A model generated the notes under the pieces. It was not told the origin of the DNA. It made no database searches and saw nothing but the letters and a program-made list of their open reading frames with translations. From positions 1,371,501-1,435,500 of the forward strand of contig OZ024835.1 of the NCBI GenBank assembly GCA_964016985.1: DNA of 64,000 nucleotides, read 5' to 3'. The translations under genes and the position numbers were made by a program. The DNA is from Anodontia alba (taxonomy: Eukaryota > Mollusca > Bivalvia > Lucinida > Lucinidae). Shown in pieces: positions 34,261 to 44,629 of the stretch; the first letter of the stretch is position 1, and the number at the start of each line of letters is the position of its first letter.

Positions 34261-34293
<33 letters not shown>
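34261..34293. repeat. (AAT)n microsatellite
   Basis: About 11 units. Confidence 0.95.
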
Positions 34294-34296
<3 letters not shown>

Positions 34297-34574
34297 GAAT
34301 GTCGACTGCCATGATTTTGCATATCGCTATAAGAGTTAACAAAAGTGGATTAAAGAAGCATTTTAATCATTGAATTATACTTCTAAGGTTTATAGGTCTT
34401 CTTTGTACATGTAATAACTTAATTAGAAAAAGCAAGCAAATCAGAATGAAACCAGGAAGCAGATAAAAGGTTTTCAAAAAAACTAATTAGGTATAAAAAA
34501 AAACTAATTAGGTAATTAAATCGGTTACTGATCCATTTCTTGCGAAATTACTAGCTTTAATTCTTAGTACTCTG
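34294..34574. other. No recognised feature
   Basis: AT-rich; a 20-base direct repeat around AAAAACTAATTAGGTA at 34478-34516. Confidence 0.45.
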
Positions 34575-34795
34575 GGTGAAATTTTCAGCAGACGACATAC
34601 TGAAATATACTTCTATTTTTTTTCCTAGAAAACATATTTTGGCATTTCATGCAAATTGGCTCCAGTGGAGACAATTTGCATGTAATGTCAAATCCTATTT
34701 TCTGAGAAAAAAAATAAGAAAACATATTTCAAAATGTCGTTAGCTGAAAAGTTTACCCAGCATGCTAAGCGTTTATGTCTTAATTTCGTCTTAAT
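34575..34795. mobile_element. Family M hairpin element
   Basis: Centre CTCCAGTGGAG. Arms TTTCATGCAAATTG/CAATTTGCATGTAAT, outer arms CTATTTTTTTTCCTAG and the complement type. Ends CAGCAGACGACAT and CAGCATGCTAAGCG. Confidence 0.65.
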
Positions 34796-35257
34796 AACCA
34801 TGACATTTCAATAAAATGAACATTGGATAATCTGGAGAAAGAAAACGTCGTATCAGCCGTAGCAGCGTCATATCACTGCCAAGTTATTTTCTTTTAACAT
34901 TTAAAGCACCAATCACAAGGCCATCACATCACATTCTAAAGATTTCATTTTCGTTTTTGTTTTTCATAAAAAAAATGGTTTGAGGGCTTCCTCTGTTTCC
35001 GTTTTCCTCTGTTTGTGCGTCGGTGGTTTCATTTGTGGTATTTATTTTGTCATTAATTTTTCCTCGTCCTCATCTCTCCTTGTTTTGTTTTTCTTTAAAT
35101 GTCCTATTTATCTTCACTGCAGTTGGTTTTATTGCTGTGTTGCGGCCTTAAAACGTCTCCTCGTACTTCACTATAGTGCAGTTTATATTTCTGGTCCTTT
35201 ATGATCATGGAGTCCATTCCGGGATTGTTTGAACTGTATATGTGAGTCACTGGTTAG
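34796..35257. other. Repeat related to 12.5 kb, otherwise single-copy
   Basis: 34990-35090 resembles 12.47-12.54 kb (GGTGGTTTCATTTGTGGTAT). The ORF over it is not a gene. Confidence 0.5.
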
Positions 35258-35335
35258 GATTAGGATTAGGGTTAGGGTAATTGGTTAGGATTAGGATTAG
35301 GGTTAGGGTAATCCTAACCATAACCATGTACATTT
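35258..35335 (+). repeat. Interstitial telomere-like repeat
   Basis: Repeats of TTAGGATTAGGATTAGGG and GTTAGGGTAAT, twice in tandem, followed by a short CCTAACCATAACC inverted end. It mixes TTAGGG with TTAGGA. Confidence 0.8.
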
Positions 35336-35344
35336 GTAATATAT

Positions 35345-35425
35345 TTGCAATGCTCGTTAATTTGTTAAAGAGAACCCCAAGGAAGACTGGGCATTCCAAT
35401 TGGGTTACCCTCTTTAAATAAAGTA

Positions 35426-35480
<55 letters not shown>

Positions 35481-35530
35481 GCTTTCTTGCTTGCTTACTT
35501 GCTTACTTACTTACTTACCTACTTACTGAT
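35345..35530 (+). mobile_element. SINE 3' end with (TTAC)n tail
   Basis: GGGTTACCCTCTTTAAATAA matches the 3' end of the SINE at 37.5 kb (GTGTTACCCTCTATAAATAA). The tail is (TTAC)n of about 100 bases with TTGC variants. The head is missing. Confidence 0.7.
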
Positions 35531-35599
35531 GAGACTTAATGGGCCGGAAGCCGGAACTAGCTAGTCGAGCCCAGAAAACTAACACTTCAGCTGTTTTAG

Positions 35600-35760
35600 T
35601 TTTGTGTGTTCATTGCTCTGGAAGGTCATTTAGTTTAGAATCTATTGACATTTCATGTTTACAGTCTGCCTGGCAGACGATCCAGATGACATTCCAAGCC
35701 TTATAAAATATTTATAATATAGTCTGCTACAGTTTTGATTGGTGCATTAAGGGTAAATTA
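35600..35760. mobile_element. Family M fragment
   Basis: Carries TTGACATTTCATGTTTACAG, GCAGACGATCCAG and a GTCTGCTACAG end. Confidence 0.45.
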
Positions 35761-35969
35761 AAGGGTGGAAGAAGTCATAATGTAGACTAAAATAATGTTT
35801 AGTTTTTCATTCCCACAGAAGCTGGTTGTCCGCGATAGTATATCTGACAAAAACCACTACATTTAATAGGATATATATATAGAAATATAAGGACCGTGCC
35901 AAGCCCAAAGGCGGCTTTGGGGATATGCCGACATAACACAATGCAAACACTTTTTCGAAAAGGAATGAA

Positions 35970-36076
35970 CCCAGCTAGCATTCTACGTAAATCTACATCG
36001 GGCCGTCATCGGCCCGTCAGCTACCCTGACGGGCCGATGACGGCCCGATATAGATTTACGTAGAATGCTGACTGGG
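35970..36076. repeat. Family N palindrome 3
   Basis: 107 bp. Ends CCCAGCTAGCATTCTACG, centre CAGCTACCCTG, inner arms CGGGCCGTCATCGGCCCGTC. One or two mismatches only. Confidence 0.88.
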
Positions 36077-36169
36077 AATAAAACAGACTCAAAAGATCAG
36101 CAACAGAAACCTCCCCTTGGAATAGACAACACCAACACTATAGGGTGGTTGTGATGACTTAGTGGGAGT

Positions 36170-36400
36170 ACCAGTACATATATTTTCAGGGGACGCAATT
36201 CTGTCGAACTTGTTTTTTTTTCTTCCATGTGAAAAGGAGTCTATCCTATAAGAAAAGAACTTACTCCCATTGGGAGCAAATTCTTTCCTTTTAGAGTAGA
36301 CCCATTTTCAGAAGGGGGTTGGTGTGCAGGAAAGCAAACAGGAAGTCACACACTTGTATCCCTTGTCCAAAATGGGAATAATCTACCACGTGTGTCCTGT
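36170..36400. mobile_element. Family L element
   Basis: Core TTACTCCCATTGGGAGCAA with CTTTTAGAGTAGACCC arm and the usual CAAACAGGAAGTCACA end. Confidence 0.65.
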
Positions 36401-36834
36401 CCCTTAAACGTGTTGACGAGTTCTCATTCCTCAGTCTTAGTCATGTTGCAGTTCCGGCTGCCTATAATTAATTGTACCTGCTAGATGTGTACGCTGATCT
36501 CATCCAAAACACAATTTCGCTCAATAAAGACCTTATATTTCTGCGAAACTCCTCACTAGTTAAGGAACCAGCAAATCTCTTAAAGAAAGTCTTAATTGGA
36601 TCAGAAATGACAGAGTAATAAAATGCTCTCTGACTTAATTATATTGTAGAAGTGATGTTCAAGTGATTCTGATAGAGGATCTTGCCTTAAAGGCATTTTA
36701 ACCACAGTAATTGGGAGAGAACGAGAGTGCAACGAACGTTCAACGCTTTTCTGCGCAAAGTTAATTGAGCACGGGACAGTCAAAATCGCATGCAAATTCA
36801 AATGAGCCACAATGTACAAAAAACTTCCTTCGTA
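36401..36834. other. Single-copy sequence
   Basis: No recognised feature. Confidence 0.45.
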
Positions 36835-37030
36835 TATATGCACCCAGCGAAGATTCAGATCAGCCTGCGCATTCGCGCAGTCTGATCAGAATCTTCACTG
36901 GCGCATTTGAATAGCCAAGGGTGCAAAATTTCTTCACGCCGACGACGAAGAGTCTGATCAGACTGCGCGGATGCGCAGGCTGATTTGAGACTTCGTTGGT
37001 CGTACATGTCAGAAGGTACGTTTTCTTATT
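36835..37030. mobile_element. H3 hairpin element
   Basis: Both stems are clear: GATCAGCCTGCGC/GCGCAGTCTGATC and GATCAGACTGCGCG/CGCAGGCTGAT. Right end TGTCAGAAGGTACG. Confidence 0.7.
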
Positions 37031-37500
37031 TTGCGGATCAAATAATTCTCTTAAAAAGGAATTACAAAACAGTTTGTATGCCCAAAAGATGAATAATGCA
37101 AGAACATTAGTACCACTTTTATAGAAACGGAGCATTTCTGTAAAAATAATTAAAAACACGACATTTAACAGAAAGTCGTTAAAAGACTGTTGAGTGCAAA
37201 TCGCTGGGTGTCCCTGACATTTACACATCGACAAAATCTACAAATTTGTAATTTGTTTCTTATCTTAATATATAAGTGCAGATATCCAGAAAACTGTCAT
37301 AATCACGAAGCACAAGAAACTACAGACGCATAAAGAAAGACAAAAGAACTGTGCCAGACGAGCCGCCTTGGAACGGTCAGTAGGAAAACCACTGTGGGGC
37401 TTAGATCAGTTTTACTTGCGCGAATTCTTACTTTTCTAAATAAATATGTTGTTTAAATATCTCATTCAATCATACACAAAAGACATAGTTCCTATAGCTC
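37031..37500. other. Single-copy sequence
   Basis: No recognised feature. Confidence 0.45.
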
Positions 37501-37706
37501 AATTGAGCGCTGTGGTGCAGTGGTAAAGCGTCGGACTCGAGATCGATAGGTACCGGGTTCGATCCCCACTAACAGCAAGTGTTGTTTCCTTGAGCAAGAG
37601 ACTTTATCCACATTGCTTAGTACTGGTTTATACCCAGGAAAAAAGAGGGCCACATGGAAGATTAGTACTAGATTACTAAATGTGTTACCCTCTATAAATA
37701 AGGTCG

Positions 37707-37742
<36 letters not shown>
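37501..37742 (+). mobile_element. tRNA-derived SINE with V-like domain and (TTA)n tail
   Basis: A box TGGTGCAGTGG at 37513 and B box GGTTCGATCC at 37556. The body TTTCCTTGAGCAAGAGACTT resembles the conserved central domain of V-type SINEs as I remember it. 3' end TTACCCTCTATAAATAAGG, then (TTA)11. The ORF spanning its 3' part is not a gene. Confidence 0.82.
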
Positions 37743-37743
<1 letters not shown>

Positions 37744-38241
37744 TCCTGCTCAGTGGATTAATCGAAGTACAAATGCCGTTTTCAATTTGCTCTCAGTCAG
37801 TCATATTACGCTTAATTACTGCAAAAAAAAAAATGAAATATTGCGATACTCAGAGAAGACCATAGTCATGGAACACGGCCCTTCCAAGGCACCAGATAAG
37901 GGTCAAATTACATTTTAAAACGGCACATTGAAAACAGTACGTTCAAACAAAAAGAAACCGTAATAAAAATACCGTCATGCCTTGGAGTGGTCAAGAACAC
38001 ATGCGCTGAGGGATTGTGTGGTTAGTGGGGAGGGGGAGAGGCTTTAACCTCCTTTACTGGTGCTAAATCATATAGAATATGTCCAGGAATAGTCATAATT
38101 ACAGATAGTAGCCTACTTATGACACCAGGAGAAGAGCGAACAAACCATGACAGACAGCACACAAGCCACAAACCAACGAAAAGCAAAGCAAACAGCTCCC
38201 ACTTCCACAACAAGGTGATCACAATGTTAGACTGGATCAGT
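37743..38241. other. Single-copy sequence
   Basis: No recognised feature. Confidence 0.45.
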
Positions 38242-38557
38242 CATTACGAAAACACGCCTATTCAAATATATTGAACACGCCACCACCAAAAACTGAAAGT
38301 TTTCAGATAAAATTTCAGATAGTTTTCAAATTTCTGCTCAAAACATAGATTGTGGGTACTCGTTAGAACCGCCTCCCCGAGGCGGTTCTAACGAGAACCC
38401 ACAATCTATGTTGGGAGGCGGTTCTAACGAGTACCCACAATCTATGTTTTTGAGCAGAAATAAGAAACATAATGTATACCCCTGTAAACCCCAGTTTTAC
38501 TATATAAAAGTGGTGGTGTTTGTGGGGTCAAAATTATATAGGTATGTTTTCGTGATG
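38242..38557 (+). mobile_element. Family A MITE, copy 12, with duplicated arm
   Basis: After a complete hairpin the right arm is repeated (GAGGCGGTTCTAACGAGTAC, again at about 38417), so two right arms can pair with one left arm. Confidence 0.87.
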
Positions 38558-38917
38558 TAAACACATTATAACGACAATAAACAGAACAAAACATGCAAAA
38601 AGCCCCGCAGTCTGCAGCCACAAGGTCACACAAAGAACAAGCAACACCAAAAACACCATCCTAGAATTTTCAGTAGTAAAAACTACTGTGTAAGTGGGTT
38701 TTCAACTGATTTTACTGATACCAAATCTTCACCCTATATTCAGATGTAAAAATACAATATGATTGTTCTGGTTCGCCAACTCAATCAGTGAAACATCCCA
38801 GAAAACAAGTAAATCAAATTAAACCGCTGTGATGAAACAAAGATGAGGACTCGTTGCAATCATTTCAGTCACTGGCAGATAGAACTAAAGAAAATCACTA
38901 GTTGAACCACGAATTGT
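38558..38917. other. Single-copy sequence
   Basis: No recognised feature. Confidence 0.45.
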
Positions 38918-39110
38918 TTGTTTGTGTTGAGGTTTTATGGGCCAGTCAACCAATCGGGGTCAAGTCAAGCGCGAGTAGTATAGGGCGGCATGGTCAGTTA
39001 ACCTCACCGCACGTTCACTGGCAGGCTCAGTCCTCTAAACGATTAACCAGTATCGTGCGCATTCTTTTTCCAGAAACTGCTACGGAAGGGCCGAGCACAG
39101 TCAAAGATGA
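38918..39110 (-). mobile_element. SINE family S, copy 5, headless
   Basis: Body only, from GTTTTATGGGCCAGTCAACC through CCTCTAAACGATTAACCAGT. Confidence 0.65.
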
Positions 39111-39299
39111 AACCACAGTCTAAGGTTTCATTATGTTGAGTTATAAACAGGAGCCCTAGTAGCTAAGGCCTTGAAACGTGACATTCAACTTAGAAGAAAT
39201 TAGTACTTCTGGCTGATATTAATTGATTCATGCATGAAAAAAACTTATCAGATTAGAAAACCATATGCACCTCAGCATATGGTGTGGAAAACACTTTTT

Positions 39300-39530
39300 A
39301 CGTTTTCTTAAGGGGAATTGATACAATGTCAGGGGTGGGAGGCAACTCTCTGTAAGATTTTGTTTTGCCTTACTTCTGAAAAAGCGCCCACACTAAAAGA
39401 ATTTGCTTCCCCACTCCCCTCACCCAGGAGCAAATTCTTTCCGTTTACAGTAGACGCATTTGCAAGGAGGTGCAGGAAATAAAACAGGAAGTCACAAAAA
39501 AGTTTTTTTTCTTAGTTAGAGTGGAATGTT
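39300..39530. mobile_element. Family L element, diverged
   Basis: Core AATTTGCTTCC across CACTCCCCTCACCC to GGAGCAAATTCTTT. Right end AAACAGGAAGTCACAAA. Confidence 0.6.
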
Positions 39531-39904
39531 TACAAAGTGTAACCAATCTCTTTTAACTTAGCAAAACTGTAGGCGGGGTTGCATTTGCACAGTGAGTGCA
39601 TATGTACTTGCTCTGATCATTATGAATTGATTCAGCCATAAAAAATATAATAAACCAAATGAAAGAGAGTGATACACACCCTTGGTAAAAAAAAGAAGTT
39701 AGATACAAAATCAAACTGATATTAAGCAGTTTTACAGAAGACTGTGTGAAAACGTACGAATTGGTCAAACACGGAAAACGGAACGGAAAAAAAAACAAAC
39801 AAACTGAACACAGATCACGGCCTATACTGTGTGCCACGAAAATATGCATTTGTACACACATCAGAAGGTAGATAGAGGGATCCGTTCAGTTTTTAGTTTC
39901 AGTT
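39531..39904. other. Single-copy sequence
   Basis: A 102-codon minus-strand ORF (39553-39861) has no recognisable domain. Confidence 0.45.
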
Positions 39905-39950
39905 TTCAGTTTTATATGGTAAATGTTTTTTTCAGTTTTATATGGTAAAT

Positions 39951-40184
39951 GGTTTTATATGGTAAAACTGGGGTTTAGAGGGGTATACATTATTTTTCTT
40001 ATTTCTGCTTAAAACATAGATTGTGGGTACCCGTTAGAACCGCCTCGGCGAGGCGGCTCTAACGGGTACCCACAATCTATGTTTTGAGCAGCAAGACGAA
40101 AAATATCAGAGTTTTTATCTGAAAATTTTCGATTTATTGGAGGTGAAATTTTCTATATATTTGAATAGGCGTATTTTCGTAATG
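39951..40184 (-). mobile_element. Family A MITE, copy 13, left end lost, paired arm change
   Basis: Preceded by three copies of TTTTATATGGTAAATG (39911-39965). The core reads GGGTACCCGTTAGAACC and, opposite, CTAACGGGTACCC; other copies have TCGTT/AACGA. Both arms changed together. Confidence 0.85.
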
Positions 40185-40239
40185 GAATTATGGTGTCGGA
40201 AATCTTTGGGTAAATTCGGAAGGTAGTTTTTTTAGATAT

Positions 40240-40950
40240 TTTTTTTTTTTTTTCAATGACTGGCCAGCCAAAAGCAAATATTTTTAAGTATGTAGCCTTC
40301 GGAGGTACAAAACGCATCAGAATCAGAAAATAGCAGGTTCTATTTTAAAGTGTAGATTGTATTTTCTGGTTCTTTTCTGGTGACCACTATGCTTATTCTG
40401 GGATTATAATTTATTTATTTAGTTCATGAACAAAAATGAAAAATGCCACATCCTTCATGTCCCTAGCAGCTTTGACCAGAAACCGATTTTTTTTTCAATG
40501 ACTGGCCAGCCAAAAGCAAATATTTTAAGTATGTAGCCTTCGGAGGTACAAAACACATCAGAATCAGAAAATAGCAGGTTCTATTTTAAAGTGTAGATTG
40601 TATTTTCTGGTTCTTTTCTGGTGATCACTAAGCCAATTCTGGGATTATAATCTATTTATTTAGTTCATGAACAAAAATGAAAAATGCCACATCCCTCATG
40701 TCCCTAGCAGCTTTGACAGGAAACCTATTTTTTTTTCAATGACTGGCCAGCCAAAAGCAAATATTTTAAGTATGTAGCCTTCGGAGGTACAAAACACATC
40801 AGAATCAGAAAATAGCAGGTCCAATTTTAAAGTGTAGATTGTATTTTCTGGTTCTTTTCTGGTGATTATAATTTATTTATTTAGTTCATGAACAAAAATG
40901 ACAAATGCCACATCCCTCATGTCCCTAGCAGCTTTGACCGGAACTCTATG
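40240..40950. repeat. Tandem array, three units of about 242 bp
   Basis: Units start at 40254, 40496 and 40737 with CAATGACTGGCCAGCC after a T run and are nearly identical. The third lacks about 25 bases after TTCTTTTCTGGTGAT. Confidence 0.92.
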
Positions 40951-41000
40951 TTCACGTATAAACCCAAAAGTCCAAAAGACCAGTGAATTAATTAAAATAA

Positions 41001-41281
41001 CATCAAGAAAACACGCCTACATAATGTTGACCCCCTTCAACCCCACTTTTATATAGCAAAACTGGGGTTTACAGGGGGTATACATTAATTTTCTTATTTC
41101 TGCTCAAAAACATAGATTGTGGGTACTCGTTAGAACCGCCTCGCCGAGGCGGTTCTAACGAGTACCCACAATCTATGTTTTGAGCAGAAATTTGAAAAAA
41201 AAAATAGAATTTTTATCTAAAAATTTTCATTTTTTGGTGGTAAAATTTTCAGTATATTTGAATAGGCTTGTTTTCGTAATG
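41001..41281 (-). mobile_element. Family A MITE, copy 14
   Basis: Complete, perfect core arms; tip CATCAAGAAAACACGCC. Confidence 0.88.
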
Positions 41282-41532
41282 CATAACATAACATAACAGA
41301 ACATCAATTTATTTGTCATTAAACATAATACATAATGAATATAGCAATCCACAAACAACAAAAAACATGATCTCCCCACTATAACTTGATATTATTTATG
41401 ATAAAGCTACTTTTCAAAAAAAAAAAAAAAAGAAAAAAAGAAACGATGAACAGACAGATTGAGTCATGCATAATCTTAGTACACTATTGTAAAACAAAGT
41501 AGGTACGTATGCAAAGGGATAATTCATCAAAT
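41282..41532. other. A-rich sequence
   Basis: CATAACATAACATAACA short repeat at 41281 and an A-rich run at 41417-41445. Confidence 0.5.
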
Positions 41533-41767
41533 CATCACGGAAACATATAATTTTGACCCCCTTAAACCCCACTTTTATATAGTAAAACTGGGGGTTACAG
41601 GGGTATACATTGTTTTTCTATTTCTGCTCAAAAGCATGGGTTGTGAGCAGTACCCACAATCTATTTTTTCAGCAGAAATATGAAAAATATCAGAATTTTT
41701 ATCTGAAATCTTTCAGTTTTTGGTGGCGAAATTTTCAGTATATTTGAATAGGCGTGTTTTCGTAATG
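41533..41767 (-). mobile_element. Family A MITE, copy 15, core deleted
   Basis: The ends are good, but the hairpin is reduced to GGTTGTGAGCAGTACCCACA. Confidence 0.8.
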
Positions 41768-42025
41768 GGAGCTATATTTCAGGCTGATAGAGTGTGGCCG
41801 TGATCCCTGCTTAATTGGTAGTTCTTTGAATATTTCATATCATAAACTTAATATACCAGAGTCAATATTGAAGTATGGGGTGACGTTTTACGGCTTCAAA
41901 CTATTCCAAATTAGGGATCTTTTGATAAAAGAGAACAAACCATCGAGAAACAATAGGACAGTATCCGCTAGGACTTACCGTATTTACTGGAGAAAGAACA
42001 TTGTCCGCCAATAAAATATTTGGTA

Positions 42026-42028
<3 letters not shown>
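41768..42028. other. No recognised feature
   Basis: Single-copy. Confidence 0.45.
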
Positions 42029-42090
<62 letters not shown>

Positions 42091-42150
42091 AGAGAGAAAC
42101 AGCGACAGAGAGAAAGTGAGAAAGACAGTGAGAGACAGAGAGAGAGAGAG
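42029..42150. repeat. (CA)n followed by GA-rich sequence
   Basis: (CA) run to 42086, then GAGAGAGAAACAGCGACAGA and similar units to 42150. Confidence 0.95.
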
Positions 42151-42194
42151 TGATTATTATATGAATATTCATATTTTCTCGGATATAAATGAGC

Positions 42195-42430
42195 AGCAAC
42201 GTCTGACAACGTACCTTCGCACATGTGCGTCCAGCAAAGATTCAGACCAGCCTGCACATTCGCGCAGTCTGACCAGATCCTTCACTTGACACATTTTGGA
42301 TATCCGAGGATGCAAAATTTCTTCATGTGGACAGCAAAGACTCTTATAAGACTGTGCGCATGCGCAGATTGATTAGTCTTCGTTGGGCGCACATGTCGGA
42401 AAGTACGTTTTCTCACGTTGCGGCTCGTAC
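42195..42430. mobile_element. H3 hairpin element
   Basis: Starts ACAACGTACCTTCGCACATG and ends CATGTCGGAAAGTACG. Two eroded stems. Confidence 0.65.
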
Positions 42431-42809
42431 TGTAAACTGCATCCAGCTCCTTTGTCATACGGAACTCCTCTTTAATTATCCCATTTCCGAAATGCCAACT
42501 CTAAAAGTTTGTCTTGTAAGGCATTAACAGTAATGAGAGATAGCAGTAATATTCCTATTATCTCCTTTGCCAGATAAATTGCAAGGTAGACCAAATACTA
42601 ACTAGGTCCTTCTGACTGGAATACTCTGATTTTTCATAGGTCAGTTGAATTTAAATGATTTTTAACTTTAATGTTTTCCATGTCCACAATAAAAATTAAC
42701 ATTATATATTTTACTGCACAAAAAATGTTTCTTATATTAATAATTTGGAAGTTTTATTTGCATATGACCATAATCAAATTGGATTTACCCAGGCATAGGA
42801 AGCTATACT
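42431..42809. other. Single-copy sequence before the Harbinger element
   Basis: 42462-42540 is repeated in part at 49.79-49.87 kb (TTTAATTATCCCATTTC and AAATGCCA). Confidence 0.5.
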
Positions 42810-42812
42810 TAA

Positions 42813-42850
42813 AGGCCCCGTCACACTCAGACAAAGACCTCAAAGACCGC
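42813..42850 (+). repeat. Harbinger left terminal inverted repeat
   Basis: The outer 15 bases AGGCCCCGTCACACT match 12 of 15 with the right end. The match continues loosely through CAGACAAAGACC. It lies directly inside the left TAA. Confidence 0.85.
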
Positions 42851-42884
42851 ACTGCGTTCTTAAAACTTAAACTACGCAGGGAGA

Positions 42885-43090
42885 GCGAGATGAAATGCAG
42901 GAAAAATCGCAGTTTTCAAGTTGGTTCTACGCCTTACTACGCCCATGTCAGGATGCGCTTGATCAGGCATACACCACGTCCTTTGCGTTTTTACTACGTT
43001 TTTACTACGTTCTTCCCAAGACCTTTGAGACAACACCACGTGCTTAGTGCGCGTTTACCACGTTCTCACTGCGCCCTTCAAGATGTTATA
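42885..43090. promoter_or_regulatory. Harbinger left subterminal ACGT-motif array
   Basis: Dense short motifs of the form TACTACG, CCACGT and TTTACTACG lie between the left TIR and the first gene, including two direct repeats of GTTTTTACTAC near 42988-43011. The same motif types recur at the other end of the element. In PIF/Harbinger and related elements, subterminal motifs are binding sites for the element's Myb-like protein; that role here is inference. The stretch must also contain the promoter of the MADF gene, but no TATA box stands out. Confidence 0.5.
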
Positions 43091-43165
43091 AATTAAAGTC
43101 AACTGCGGCACTCTGCGTTCTCATTCGTCCTGCAAGTTTCCTTGAGTGAACAACCATCATAAACT

Positions 43166-44551
43166 ATGCCTCCAAAAGGTCGTGGGAGAAGACAAAAAGG
43201 TCAGAAAAAGGGTAGCACTTCACAAACTGACCCCAGAGATGATGCTGGTTCCGCCGATACAGCAAACCCACCAGGAACACAAGAGCCTCTTGAAGAACAG
43301 CTGGACAATAATACCGAAATCCGTGAGAGTGACGAGGAGGTGATTGACGTAAACAGTGAGAGTCAGAAGAATAAAAAATCGAAAGTCTCTGTTGATCTAT
43401 CCAAAGAAGATGAAGAGCTCATGGTCGAGTGGTTGGAGGCTAACCCCGTCATTTACAACAAGAAGATGATTTCATACAAAGAAACTGCCAAGAAAGAGAG
43501 ACTGTGGCTTGAGAAGGCTACTGAGATGGGCAAGTCAGTTAACATCCTAAAGACATGGTATGCCAGCCTCAGAAGCAGATTTGGTAGGCTCAAGAAGAAG
43601 AGCTCCGGTGCTGAGGATTCTGAGATGACCGAGAGAGACGAGTGGATTTTCAGACTGACTTTTTACGCCCGCATATCTATGAGGTTCAGAAAAGACCAAT
43701 TGTCAGTGTAAGTCCAAAGATAAAATTTTATATATTTACTCTTTATTGTTTTTATTAAACTTAGATGCACTCGTAATATTTTGCGTTTTGCTTATCATTT
43801 TCAATTCTCTTTGCAGATAAAGCAGAAGTTAGCATCCAAATCTGTCGCCTCTGACTTCGCTGATGAAGCTGATGACAGCACAGATGAGCCTCTCCATCCT
43901 CCCACAACTACAACCAAGCAGTCGCAACCGACCCTGAATCAATCGTTAACATCTAGACGCAGGGACAACAATCAGATAACAGCGACAGAAGACGCTCTCC
44001 TGGCTGGCATTGAGGAGCGCAGCCAACAGATGATTGCCCTTAATCAGCAGGTACTGGATCAGCTCAAACCTAGAGCAGGCGGGGAGAGGGATGCGTTTGT
44101 AGACTGGCTGAGATCTGTCATCCATGAACTTGACCATGGCCTTTGGAGGCGTTGTCAACAAGAGCTCAGTAACACTCTCTACACATACATAAGGGAAAAC
44201 GATCAACTGAAGAGACACCAGACAGGACCAGCAGCTACCATCCCATCAACATCAGAGTCCACACAGCCACAGCAGTTTCATCAAGGTTCCACGCAGGCCT
44301 GTTCCTCCATGTGGCAGCCACCACCATCGCAGTGGCCGAACCAGCCTACGTCTGTTTCTGTATGGCATTCCCAGGATGCCAGTTGGGTAGCTCAGCAGAT
44401 TCCTCAGCAACAGCAACAAACATTGGCACAACTGCAGCCGATTCGACTTGGATCGCCATCGTTCAGCCTCGGTCAGATCTTCAACACCGGTTATCCTGAT
44501 CCCGAGGCCCAAGAGCAACAGGATACCCAGACGGAGCAGCAGGATGAGTAA
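43166..44551 (+). CDS. MADF (Myb/SANT-like) DNA-binding protein of Harbinger element, two exons
   Basis: Probable second protein of the Harbinger transposon, which in this superfamily binds DNA and brings the transposase to the ends. Exon 1 is about 43166-43705 (180 codons) and exon 2 about 43817-44551 (244 codons plus stop). The intron of about 111 bp has a weak donor GTGTAAG and a good acceptor TCTCTTTGCAG. Only this donor keeps the frame open; the better-looking GTAAGT two bases on would give an immediate stop. The protein is about 424 aa. A basic, AT-hook-like N terminus (PKGRGRRQKGQKK) is followed by an acidic stretch around residues 40-65. A MADF domain spans about 83-145, with the conserved pattern ELMVEWLEANPVIYNKK, a tryptophan at 114 and LKTWYASLRSRF. 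The C-terminal half is rich in Q, P and S. The start is the first ATG of the ORF. Confidence 0.85.
43706..43816 (+). other. Predicted intron of the MADF gene
   Basis: This separates two in-frame coding stretches. It begins GTGTAAGT and ends with a pyrimidine-rich tract plus CAG. It is AT-rich, unlike the GC-richer exons on either side, which supports an intron. A frame-breaking indel is less likely because both edges carry splice signals. Confidence 0.65.
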
Positions 44552-44629
44552 TATTTGAACTATGCACTGTGTATGTGAACTGTGCTCAAAGGCATGAGCC
44601 GGGGCACATGCAAACTTACAGTTGGACAT

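Noticed and set aside
37501..37575. tRNA gene
   Set aside because: The tRNA-like head continues into a SINE body with a conserved domain and (TTA)n tail.
43946..44629. Minus-strand ORFs opposite the MADF gene
   Set aside because: Shadows of the coding strand without family resemblance.
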